Positions 55,401 to 64,000 of a DNA stretch of 64,000 nt are shown here, one piece after another; the stretch's first letter is position 1, and each line of letters starts with the position of its first letter. Source of the stretch: Diphasiastrum complanatum (taxonomy: Eukaryota; Streptophyta; Lycopodiopsida; Lycopodiales; Lycopodiaceae). The translations under genes were made by a program, and so were the position numbers. Location of the stretch: contig MU831930.1 in assembly GCA_029204225.1 (NCBI GenBank), positions 1 to 64,000 on the forward strand, given 5' to 3'. The notes beneath the pieces were generated by a model. That model saw only the letters and a program-made list of their open reading frames with translations, had not been told where the DNA came from and did no database searches.

Positions 55401-57330
55401 TATGGACATATAGGACATAACTAAAGCATTCAACATGAACTCATTTATTGCCAAGTCAGCCACTTATTCTAGGAGTACCACATGAATATAGTAGTACATT
55501 GCACAAGATAGACAAATGGTATCCAAGCAAGCCTAATCAACCAAGAAAACCAAATTATACAGCCAGAAAGGCCTTGGAATATGTAAAGAAATCTCAAGCT
55601 AGCAATATGGACACGGATGAAAATTATAGTGAAAATAGAAATTTGATAAGATCGAAAGAATGCCATTTACCACTACATAAGAGATAAGCATCTGTAGTTG
55701 AGGGACTTTGTTATTCATAGATAAGGCACATGCACATGAATTTATCGAAAAAGTAAAAGTTTCTACGGATGATACATGGGTGTGTAGGTACTTATGGTTG
55801 ACTCCCATGTACATCCACATTGGAGTTGCATTTCCTATTGACAAATCTCCTCAATTTGGAATTTATGATTATAGAGTTCTAGGTGTTAAGTTTTACTTCC
55901 ATTTTCACATCTACAAGTGATGTGCTTGCCATTATTCCGTTTTTGTATATTACTCTTTGTTCATATCATTTTGTCCCATTTTTTTAGATAAGATTTCCAA
56001 TGTATAACTTGCACATGTTACTCTATGTTCATTTTTTTGTTCTATATTTGAACCTGTAGACAATCTTATTGCCTTCTTGCTGGTCCTAGAAGCATTTCAT
56101 AGATCCCTTTTGCATTACTTCTATGTAAATGTTTTTCATTGTCTCTTGTTGAAATTTTCTCATCATTCATGCCCTTGTTGTCTATACTACATCATATCCA
56201 TCTTCTATTTTTTCCAATTCCATTGTTGAGCCATTACTAGCTACTCATCTTATGGCCATTATAGGTGTATTCCATTGATTTAATAGAACATAATTCTATT
56301 CAAAACTGTCCACTTATGATCCAAGCTACTATGAAATCTTCTAGATTTCTATCCAAAGGTCTACACAACTATATTAAGCTCTAATTCCATATACTGAGCC
56401 ATTTATTGCTAATTCTTCATCACAAATTTGGTCTTTGAAGCTAGCGAAACATAGTAAAGATGAACAAGCTCATCTACCCTACCTAAATTTTCTGAAAAAG
56501 ATTATGATCCCCTTTCGTATGAAAATATCATGTTTGTTACACTAGTCAGGCTAAAGTTTCCACCTTCCTATCTTGCATTTTCTTCACAAAAGCTAACCGT
56601 TCTTGCAAAAAGGATATGAAGAGAGATTGAAAATTGGAAACCACATAATCTCTACCTACAAATATCAGATTGACAAGTTGTGAAGAAAAATTTAGCAAAT
56701 TAACAAAATCTAGACATTCATGCAATCACATCAGGAATAATGCTTTGCAAAAAATGTTAAAGAGATGGAAGGGTCAACAAACTCCAAAAGGTGGAATTTC
56801 AATATATCTTTTGTAAAGTGGAAACTAGATTAACGATCTATATAAAGATCGCCTTATTGTGGGAAATACAATATGACATAATCGTCTCCTAGAAAGTGCA
56901 TAAGCAATGTGAAAATCATGAACTCCTAGAAACTTGAAAAATCAAAAACTTAGTACTAAGTAGCTCAAGTTCAAATGATCCAATTGTGGAAAGAACACTT
57001 ATGCAATCTCCCATAAAGTGCATAGAAAAGTAAAATGGAGAGTGTTTCCATGAATCATAATTCGATTTCATCAAAAAATTGGTTGGTCCCATTCAAAACG
57101 TAAAAAATTGAAACTACATATCTTTTGAAACGATCGAGTCTCAATTCCCAGTTGCAATTCCAAACTGGTTCAGTAGGGGTTTTTGCACTACTTTTCAACG
57201 AAGAGAATAGGAGAAAGGAGAAATGACAGGAAAGGAGAGGAGAAAAGAGAGAGAGGAAAGAGGAGATAACAGGAGAGGAGATATTACGTGAATGAAGGAG
57301 ATGAAAAAACATGAAACGTGTGTGAATTTT
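55401..57330. other. AT-rich intergenic DNA
   Basis: No gene I can support. The 70-codon frame at 55708-55920 has no known motif. Confidence 0.5.
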
Positions 57331-57339
57331 AAACTTTAG

Positions 57340-57640
57340 TGTTAGGAGTGTTAGGTGTTAGGAGTGTAAGATGTTAAGAGTGTTAGAAGTTAGGGGAGAT
57401 AGAGTTAGGAGTTAGAACTTAGGAGAGAGAATAGAAGAGGAGGAGGTATTAGCTTGTGTTAGGTAATAGGCAAAGGAAGAAAGAGATGAAGATTCAAGAA
57501 AGGGGAATTAGAAGTTAATAGCGTTAGCTACTAGAGGTGTTAGGACTATTAGAACTTAAAAGTTAGAAGTTAAAGGTCAGGAGTTAGGAGAAAAATGAAA
57601 GTTACGAGAGACGAGAGTTAGTCTTAAAGAGTTAGAGAAA
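57340..57640. repeat. degenerate GTTAGGAGT repeat
   Basis: The word GTTAG occurs more than ten times in 300 bp, mostly as GTTAGGAG, GTTAGGTG or GTTAGAAG with irregular spacing. It is purine-rich on the + strand. Confidence 0.7.
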
Positions 57641-58009
57641 GAGATAGTAATGGTTACATCTAGAGATCCATGGGATCATATCACAGTTTCTTCGACATAT
57701 GATAGCTCAAGCACAAAACGATGGACATGCAAATACTATGACATGATCTCCACATGCAAACCAATGCATATTCGAGCACACCTTTTTTTGTGTGGCTTCG
57801 AGATTGGACTATGCCTATAGGCACCACCACAGCTCACAGATACGAGACTAGGAGTTGTTTAGAGAGGAGATCGTTCCTCCACATGCAGTGAGCATCATAC
57901 ACTCATGACCTAATGTTTTCGTTTTTGGAATTTAATTTTTTGAATGATGAATTTGGATTGTCACTTCTAGTGATCAAAGGTTTTATTATTTCTTTTTTTA
58001 TTTCGTTTG

Positions 58010-58500
58010 TTCTAGTAGGATCATCTACTTTAGCTAGGCATGAATCATGGAAACAATTCAAGTGCATCATAATGACTGATGGTTGGAGTGACAATAGCAG
58101 GTGACATATCATTGATATATTAGTGTCTTCCTATGTGGGCACCATGTTCTTGAGAGCCACCTAGCATCATCGTTTCAAGTAAGAAACAAGATCATGACAC
58201 GTGTTGGATTTCAATGCTCATTTCTCATTGCTAATTTAAATTTTGATTTTTTTGAAGCTCATTGCTCAAGTCAATGCTCAAATAGGGTTTTAAATATGTT
58301 ACATACTGAGATTTGATGCTCAATGCTTGTTGCAATTTCTTATAGGTGAGCACATCTACTCATACATCAGGCAAGCCATCAAGGATGTGGAGATCCAAAA
58401 TGTTGTGCGAATCATTACTGACAATGCCAGGCGACTTGGTCATGGAAAATTACCCCAAGATCTTTTAGACTCCATGCACTGCACACATCGTTGATCTATC
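58010..58500 (+). pseudogene. hAT transposase core fragment (DUF659)
   Basis: First piece: RHESWKQFKCIIMTDGWSDN and HIIDILVSSYVGTMFLRAT, the DUF659 signature with the first catalytic Asp in TDGW. Second piece after an apparent intron (acceptor TTATAG near 58346): HIYSYIRQAIKDVEIQNVVR, then IITDNA with the second Asp, and MHCTHR where CAAH-type motifs stand. A stop follows SR in the first piece and another follows the second. It is AT-rich, so not the missing part of the GC-rich hAT gene at 50-53 kb. Confidence 0.75.
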
Positions 58501-58918
58501 GATTGAAAAAAAATCGCAAGTATATACTCGTCACAACTTACTTCTTAGTAGTAACTGTTATCTAGATTCTACAACTCTCGAATCTAGATTGAAGATTCTA
58601 CATGTCTTGACTCTTGCTTTTGGTCTCAATTTCAAAATCACACATCTCCTTGGACCTAATTTGTCTTTGCTTTTTGTTGTAGAGTGGCGAATCAACCAAG
58701 TCTCAAACCAAGAGATTTGAGACTATCTTGTCATCGACCTTTTGGCATGAGGCAAGGTCAATCATTGTTGGGCTGCAATCACTTCTTTATCCAATATGGA
58801 GATTCTTGGTTATGAGAGCTTGAGAGTGGATTTAAATTGAGGGTGGGCCCAAGTGCAGGAGTGATGGAGGTGATTTTATGAGTGTTAGGTGCTGGAAAAT
58901 GACAAGGTAGAGGGCAAA

Positions 58919-58923
<5 letters not shown>

Positions 58924-58998
<75 letters not shown>

Positions 58999-59000
58999 GA
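58924..59000. repeat. (GA)n microsatellite
   Basis: About 77 bp of GA with one GGGA interruption near 58987. It is the only long tract with GA on the + strand. Confidence 0.95.
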
Positions 59001-59149
59001 ATTATTAATGTCTTTTGATGCCAAAAAGCATATAAGACTGAGTGGAACATCTCAAGTGTGTAGTAACATGCGAGCATAGTACCTCCGATTTACTGTGCAT
59101 AGGCGTGATTCAGATCTATAAAATTTTGAGAGATTTTAACACCTTTTTA

Positions 59150-59650
59150 CAAAAATTGCAGTTTCCCGAGCACCAGAAACCTTCGCCAAAGTCTGTGTCA
59201 GTCTAATCTACTATTGTGGTACATCAGTGAGTTCGGCGAACGATAAGCAGAGGCCACATGTCATATTGTTCAATTTTTGTCAAAAAAGTCTCTTTATTGC
59301 AAAAATATCAATATTACATTTGTAACCTTCCCTGAAACTTCTGAGGATTCTATTTATAGTAGGTTACCATTTTTGAGTTCGACGAACGTTAATTTTGTCA
59401 AGATCACGAAAAATCTTCATTTTTACCCTCGCCAAACTACAAAAAGCATATTTTTTTGTATCTGGAACCGTCGCCAGTTCCACCCTAGCTTTATCTAAGT
59501 CAGATTCACTATGTAAGAATTTGGCGAAGGTTGTTTCCACCAAATTTGTCAGAAAAAGCCTGATCAAAGATTTTTTACCAAAAATAGCACTGATGAACCT
59601 TCGCCGAGTTAACCTTCGCCCAGGAAACATTTGCCAGTACTATTTTCAGG
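59150..59650. other. leader or LTR part with recurrent CTTCGCC words
   Basis: CCTTCGCC, TTCGGCGAACG, TTCGACGAACG, TTTGGCGAAGG and AACCTTCGCC recur about nine times in both orientations. The block lies directly upstream of the Gypsy gag, and GTTCGCCAAG recurs at 63922 near the far end, as expected if both are LTR or LTR-adjacent DNA. Confidence 0.45.
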
Positions 59651-59882
59651 TTCTAATTTTCCAGATCAAGCCTCTGTCAAATTTTTGGACAATTCTGTTG
59701 CAATTTGATTCTGATCCTGAGAGAATTCATCATTCTAAGGAGTGTCGATCGCTTGATCATAGATCATTTTCCAAAAATCAGAAATCTGATTGTTGTCAAG
59801 TGAAAGAAATTTTGCAGATCTGAACTGAGATAGTTTATGATTGAAAAATCTAGATCCAATCTCATTGGCTGATTGATTCAAT

Positions 59883-60688
59883 TTGCAAAAATGGCTGCTC
59901 CTGGAGCTGCTCCCTAGGAAGTCAATCCAATCATTGTTAGGAGATCACCCCCGTTTGGATCTACCCAAGTACAATGGATTAACAGATCCAGTTAGATTTC
60001 TCCAAATCTATGCTGAATCTTGTGAAGTCTATGGCGAAGTTTTCCCTCAAGACAAACTTAAGCTATTTCCAATGGCCTTAACGGGTGCAGCACAAGATTG
60101 GTATCATAATCAAGACTGAGCGTACAGATTGGGAAACTGTCAAACGAGCCCTTATCACACGGTTCAAACCTTATGGAAGACCCTTTCCTACTTTTAAGTA
60201 AAATTAAAATGGGGAAGCGGGAAATGGTACGAGATTATATTGAACGGGTTAAACGCCTCAGATCTGAGTGCATACCCGAGCTGATTAATGAAGATGCCAT
60301 GATTATGTGGTTTTTGGCAGGACTTCCTAAAAGGATTAGACGCGAGCTGAAACGCCATAATGAGTATGCAACTTTGCAAAATGCTATGGACGATGCAATA
60401 CGAGAGGAGGATGAAGATTCAGATGATGAGCCAAATATTGGTATGTTGCCTTATACAACAGGGCAGACCATTACGACATCTACCACTATCGCATCAACCA
60501 ATATCAACGCTACTGCAGAGATGATGCTCAATGAGTTTGAAAAACTCGGAAAGAACCAGCAAATACAGATGGAAAAGTTGCAGTCGCAATTTGATGAAAA
60601 GATCAAAGCCTTGGAAGATTTCCATGGAAAAGCGAACAAGGAACCTGAGAAGTTTGCTAAAACTTTTCCTACTCGGGAAAATGTCTAG
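59883..60688 (+). pseudogene. Gypsy gag
   Basis: The first frame (59883-60119) has LDLPKYNGLTDPVRFLQIYA and LFPMALTGAAQDWYH, the retrotransposon gag core. After a one-frame shift the second (60173-60688) gives MVRDYIERVKRLRSECIPE, MIMWFLAGLPKRIRRELKRH and an acidic stretch, then a coiled coil (FEKLGKNQQIQMEKLQSQFD). It ends at TAG 60686-60688; the next frame continues without shift. Gag would form the particle around the RNA. The shift at about 60120 and the TAG disable it. Confidence 0.8.
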
Positions 60689-61771
60689 TGTTCCATTTGT
60701 ACGGGCAATCATACAGTGAACGAATGTCCACAATTGAAAAAACGAATGGCAATCAGTATTTGCCATCTGTGCAATTCACCTAATCATGAGACTACTTACT
60801 ACCATTTTAATCCTCAAATTATCCAGCAACGATATGCCCAGATGGAATACCAGGAACCCCTTTGCGGAAAAGATCCTGCAGCCAAACCTCGTCAATCTGC
60901 TCTTGGGTATCCGGAGCGACTAGCTTTACCAGCCCCACCAACACAATCTGCTCCTTCTGCTAATCTGATGGAACCAGAACCTTACAGAGGTAACGAACAA
61001 TGGAATTACAATAATGATCATGAGAGTGGTCCTTCAGATCAGTATGCTATTTATGTTGCCGCACAACAACAAGCATCTAGAAATTGGACTAGAGCGCTGC
61101 TTGGATGCTTTGCCTGTGGAGAAAATCACAGAGTTGCAGAATGTCCAAACAAAGGTAAATTTGTACCAATCTGTCGTGAATGTGGTTATGGGCATTGCTA
61201 CAAGGAGTGTCCAGCAAGACCAAAGTCACCACCGGTCACAGCTCCTGTAAACTTGATAACAATCAAGCAAAGACCAGCAGTTCAATCTGAACCAAGTTTA
61301 CCCTTGATGGTGGTTACCAGAGCTCAAAAGCAAAAAGAACCTATAGCAGATCCAATACCTGCTGATTCTATACCATCAACTGATATACCAACAGCATCTA
61401 GAGTCTATCCAAATCTCCATGCCGAAAAGAGGAGATATCAGGATATGAGGCAGTGGATCAAATATTTGCAAGAAGAAGAGGAGCTTGAAGCCGCTAAAGC
61501 GGCAGCCGAAGTCCGTTCTTCATCTGTGCAGCCATTGTATAATCCAAGAACAGATATTGATACTCAGTTGCATCAACATGAAGAACCCTTCAAGATGACT
61601 GAACCGGAAACACCGCAAACAGAGTTACTCATGAATATTCTATCTAGTAAGATGAATATTACATTGGGAGAATTTCTGAAGTTGGTGCCGAAAGCAAAAG
61701 AAGTATTAGCGCAGAAGTTAACTCAAACTGAACCAGAAGCCCATCAAGAACCACTTTTTTGTGCCTTATAA
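60689..61771 (+). CDS. Gypsy nucleocapsid part with zinc knuckles
   Basis: Continuing the gag frame: CSICTGNHTVNEC (directly after the TAG), CHLCNSPNHETTYYH, CFACGENHRVAEC and CRECGYGHCYKEC. Three of these have the spacing C-x2-C-x3-H-x4-C, one residue shorter than the classic retroviral C-x2-C-x4-H-x4-C. A Gln- and Pro-rich region, a charged helix (YLQEEEELEAAKAAAEV) and a Leu-rich C-terminus (MNILSSKMNITLGEFLKLVP) follow. Probably the RNA-binding part of gag. The frame is open for 351 codons from its first Met. Confidence 0.7.
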   Translation, partial: CSICTGNHTVNECPQLKKRMAISICHLCNSPNHETTYYHFNPQIIQQRYAQMEYQEPLCGKDPAAKPRQSALGYPERLALPAPPTQSAPSANLMEPEPYRGNEQWNYNNDHESGPSDQYAIYVAAQQQASRNWTRALLGCFACGENHRVAECPNKGKFVPICRECGYGHCYKECPARPKSPPVTAPVNLITIKQRPAVQSEPSLPLMVVTRAQKQKEPIADPIPADSIPSTDIPTASRVYPNLHAEKRRYQDMRQWIKYLQEEEELEAAKAAAEVRSSSVQPLYNPRTDIDTQLHQHEEPFKMTEPETPQTELLMNILSSKMNITLGEFLKLVPKAKEVLAQKLTQTEPEAHQEPLFCAL

Positions 61772-61789
61772 AGATTAAGCCAGCGGCTT

Positions 61790-62202
61790 TTGCCATTAAG
61801 CTAGCTGATCACCGTCCGCGAGGAATGGTTGAAGACATACCTGTCAAAATTGCTGGAGTTTAGTTTGTCATTACTTTTGTAGTGGTGGACTTACCTAATG
61901 CACCAAATGTCTACTGTGTCCTATTAGGGCTTCCATGGTTACGAGTTGCACAAGTAATTCATAAATTGGGTACCGGAAAAATCACTTTTGGAAATTGTGA
62001 ACGTGTAGTCAAAGTTGATCCGATCACTTGGACTATCAAACTAGTAGCCCAAAAAGAGGATGATGATTCATCAACAACGGATCATACCTGTGACCAACCA
62101 ATAAAAAATTGGGGAGTTCATTATGACTCTCAAACTGATACTATCAACTGGAATCAAGCTCTTGCAACAAATATGTGTCAACAAGATAAAAGTCTGACTT
62201 GA
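61790..62202 (+). pseudogene. retropepsin-like protease region
   Basis: VDLPNAPNVYCVLLGLPWLR followed by VIHKLGTGKITFGN matches the second half of Gypsy proteases (..LGRPWL......L...). The catalytic Asp-Thr/Ser-Gly is not visible upstream, and a stop lies at 61861-61863. Probably inactive. Confidence 0.55.
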
Positions 62203-62310
62203 GCGAGATTTCATTACTGGATCGAACTTTGGATACACGTATCACTTTTCCATTGAACGTGCTGAATATAGCTTGGATATCAACGGAACCCATACCAGAT
62301 CCGTCACGCC

Positions 62311-62805
62311 TTGACTTATGATGACAATGCAAAACTTACTGATGACCAAATTCTAAATCACATGGATCCTACCAAATTTGGAGTACATAATATTCCGGAT
62401 GAACCAACAATAAAATTGCCAAAAGCAGTTATATTGAAGGAAGACAAGATTACAGGACCAATGACGAAGAAACAAGCTAAGCAGCATTATAATACGGTCT
62501 TGAAATGGGAAAATCCACCCCAAAAGGTTGATTCCAAGAATGTGCCACCTTTATTGGACAAAGGCAAAGGGAAAGTCACGAATGATTCTTCAAGTCAGAA
62601 TTCTCGCAAGACATCACCGTCCAGGAAGTCGTCACCTTCGAAGAAGAATTCATCTTCTCGGAAGTCATCGCCTCCACGATCAATTCCTGCAAAGAAGGCT
62701 AAACGAAGATCCAAGGCTAATCCTTTTGACAAAGAGAAATCAGATGAAGTCCAGCATGATATGCTAGAGCATTTCAAACGCTATACGTTGAGAAATGGGG
62801 CCTAG
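62311..62805 (+). CDS. Lys/Ser-rich linker protein between protease and integrase
   Basis: 164 codons. After an ordinary N-terminal half (HMDPTKFGVHNIPDEPTIKL, KKQAKQHYNTVLKW) comes a repeat of RKSSPS-like words (TSPSRKSSPSKKNSSSRKSS) and a basic KKAKRRSKANPF. It stands where reverse transcriptase should be. The integrase reading frame overlaps its last codons in a different frame. Similar basic Ser-rich linkers are not typical of Gypsy pol. I cannot name a function; nucleic-acid binding is a guess from charge. Confidence 0.45.
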   Translation: MTYDDNAKLTDDQILNHMDPTKFGVHNIPDEPTIKLPKAVILKEDKITGPMTKKQAKQHYNTVLKWENPPQKVDSKNVPPLLDKGKGKVTNDSSSQNSRKTSPSRKSSPSKKNSSSRKSSPPRSIPAKKAKRRSKANPFDKEKSDEVQHDMLEHFKRYTLRNGA

Positions 62806-63663
62806 ATTATATTGGTCCTATTCATCCTGCGGCACGAGGATCTCAAGCCAGATATATCATCGTAGCAACCGATTATATGACCAAGTGGGTTGAAGCCAAA
62901 GCTGTTAAAGTTGCTGATGCAAAATCTACGGCTAAGTTTCTCTATGAGCATATCATTATTAGATTCGGATGTCCGATCGAAATCGTCAGTGATCGTGGTA
63001 CACACTTTGTTAATCAAACAATAAACTATTTGTTGGAAGACTTTTTTGTTATACACCGGTTTAGTACTTCGTATTATCCCAGGGGTAATGGCCAAGCTAA
63101 ATCTTCCAATAAGATTCTCTGCACCATTATGACAAAAACAGTTGACGCACGTCGTTCTGACTGGGAACATAAATTGCATGCAACATTATGGGCATTCAGA
63201 ACCGCTTACAAGAGTAGCACGAATCAAACACCGTTTCAACTAGTTTATGGTCAAGATGTTGTCATGCCGATTGAATTCTTAGTACCATCTCTACGCATAG
63301 CAACAACAGAGCTTTTAGATGATGATAAATCCTTACAACTGCAGCATGAAGCTTTGCACAAATTATGTGAAACTAGATTGATGGCAGTTCATGCATTAGC
63401 AGCAGAGAAAGCCCGTCGTAAGGCATGCCATGATCGCCGATTACACAAAAAGGATCTGAAAGAAGGAGATCTAGCCTTGATGTATAAAACCAAGCTGATC
63501 AAAGGGAAATTGAAGTTACCGCTGAAGGACCGTATAGAGTCAAAGAAATCCTGAACTATGGAGCAGTTATTCTGGAACATTTGGATGGAAAACGTTTTGA
63601 TACTCCAGTGAATGGCAACCGATTACGCAAGTTTTGGCAGCCCGTTCCGCCAGTTCAGTTAGC
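62796..63663 (+). pseudogene. Gypsy integrase with Glu-to-Lys in the catalytic triad
   Basis: The core reads WGLDYIGPIHP (first Asp), ATDYMTKWVEAKA, IVSDRGTHFVNQ (second Asp) and PRGNGQAKSSNKIL. In the last block the catalytic Glu is Lys, codon AAA at 63100-63102, exactly 35 residues after the second Asp. The C-terminal part (WAFRTAYKSSTNQTPFQLVY, RRLHKKDLKEGDLALMY) is well kept to 63554, with a frame change after that. A GAA-to-AAA transition explains the loss. The protein cannot be an active integrase. Confidence 0.85.
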
Positions 63664-63750
63664 ATGATCCGAGACTATGGTTTTATTCTGCTTGTTTTTC
63701 AATTTCTTGTTTTCACTACTTGATTGATGTTTTCTTTGGAAAAGACAGTA

Positions 63751-63770
63751 TGGAAAAAAAAAAAAAAGAG
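63751..63770 (+). other. purine tract at the 3' side of the Gypsy element
   Basis: A run of A flanked by GG and GAGG, about 90 bp after integrase ends. It is a candidate polypurine tract. Confidence 0.4.
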
Positions 63771-64000
63771 GAAAATGCATGGAAAGACTGATGAGCAAAA
63801 GTCAGAAATGTCATCAGATCAAGAAAAATTGAAGGGAACTATTTCCAAGAATCAGAACTTTATGGGGAAATGACTTGGAAAACTACTTTTTGGGTCATTT
63901 TCGTTCAAACTGTTCTAGAATTGTTCGCCAAGTTTTTAGAGGCAAGATCCATTGTAGATATACCCATACTGAGTTGGGCGACGTTCTTTTCACCAGTTGA

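Larger units (their letters stand above)
59883..63663 (+). mobile_element. Ty3/Gypsy element without reverse transcriptase
   Basis: Order on the + strand: gag, four zinc-knuckle-like motifs, protease-like region, a Lys/Ser-rich linker and integrase. The 1.5 kb or so expected for reverse transcriptase and RNase H between protease and integrase is absent. A purine tract (GGAAAAAAAAAAAAAAGAGG, about 63751-63770) follows. The 3' LTR, if present, starts near the window edge. Confidence 0.75.

Noticed and set aside
55708-55920. 70-codon open frame on the + strand
   Set aside because: No motif; lies in AT-rich DNA after a decayed Gypsy element.

Overview
This window is nuclear DNA of a land plant. 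Genes have short exons and long AT-rich introns, and the intergenic space is filled with Ty1/Copia, Ty3/Gypsy, LINE, hAT and tRNA-SINE remnants and long (CT)n tracts. Three host genes are recognisable at protein level: the last exons of myo-inositol-3-phosphate synthase (left edge, + strand), a MIKC-type MADS-box gene (10.5-15.0 kb, + strand) and guanosine deaminase (48.4-36.7 kb, - strand, split by an 11 kb intron). A decayed fragment resembling a plant glutamate receptor-like channel lies at 9.7-10.1 kb. The repeat load and style would fit a fern, but nothing here proves that; vascular plant is the safe call.

Layout. 0-0.6 kb: end of the inositol synthase gene. 2.77-4.80 kb: compact non-autonomous LTR element on the - strand. 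5.4-9.7 kb: hairpin-rich, CT-rich and locally duplicated non-coding DNA. 9.7-10.1 kb: receptor-like relic. 10.4-15.2 kb: MADS-box gene whose last exon carries a 198-codon tandem duplication. 15.98-19.55 kb: Copia element (- strand) with reverse transcriptase deleted. 19.97-26.28 kb: very young Copia element (+ strand), LTRs differing at two sites, target duplication intact, one stop codon in its polyprotein frame. 26.3-35 kb: degenerate tandem repeat, a broken Copia fragment and AT-rich DNA. 35.1-35.3 kb: tandem tRNA-derived SINE units. 36.7-48.4 kb: guanosine deaminase, whose large intron holds CT tracts, LINE pieces, a Copia element without reverse transcriptase, and a palindrome array. 48.65-53.50 kb: GC-rich island with an hAT transposase-like gene (- strand), a convergent small charged ORF (+ strand), a tandem-repeat block and a second palindrome array. 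53.6-64 kb: Gypsy remnants, an hAT core fragment, a GA tract, and a Gypsy element that lacks reverse transcriptase and carries a Glu-to-Lys change in the integrase triad.

The host genes do not form a pathway; they are unrelated neighbours separated by transposons. The least explained structures are (1) three short arrays of CGCG-centred palindromes whose words differ between loci but keep their self-complementarity, two of them with the same lead-in sequence, and (2) the GC-rich island with two convergent reading frames. The MADS protein repeat and the RT-less state of three different LTR elements are the other main points of interest.
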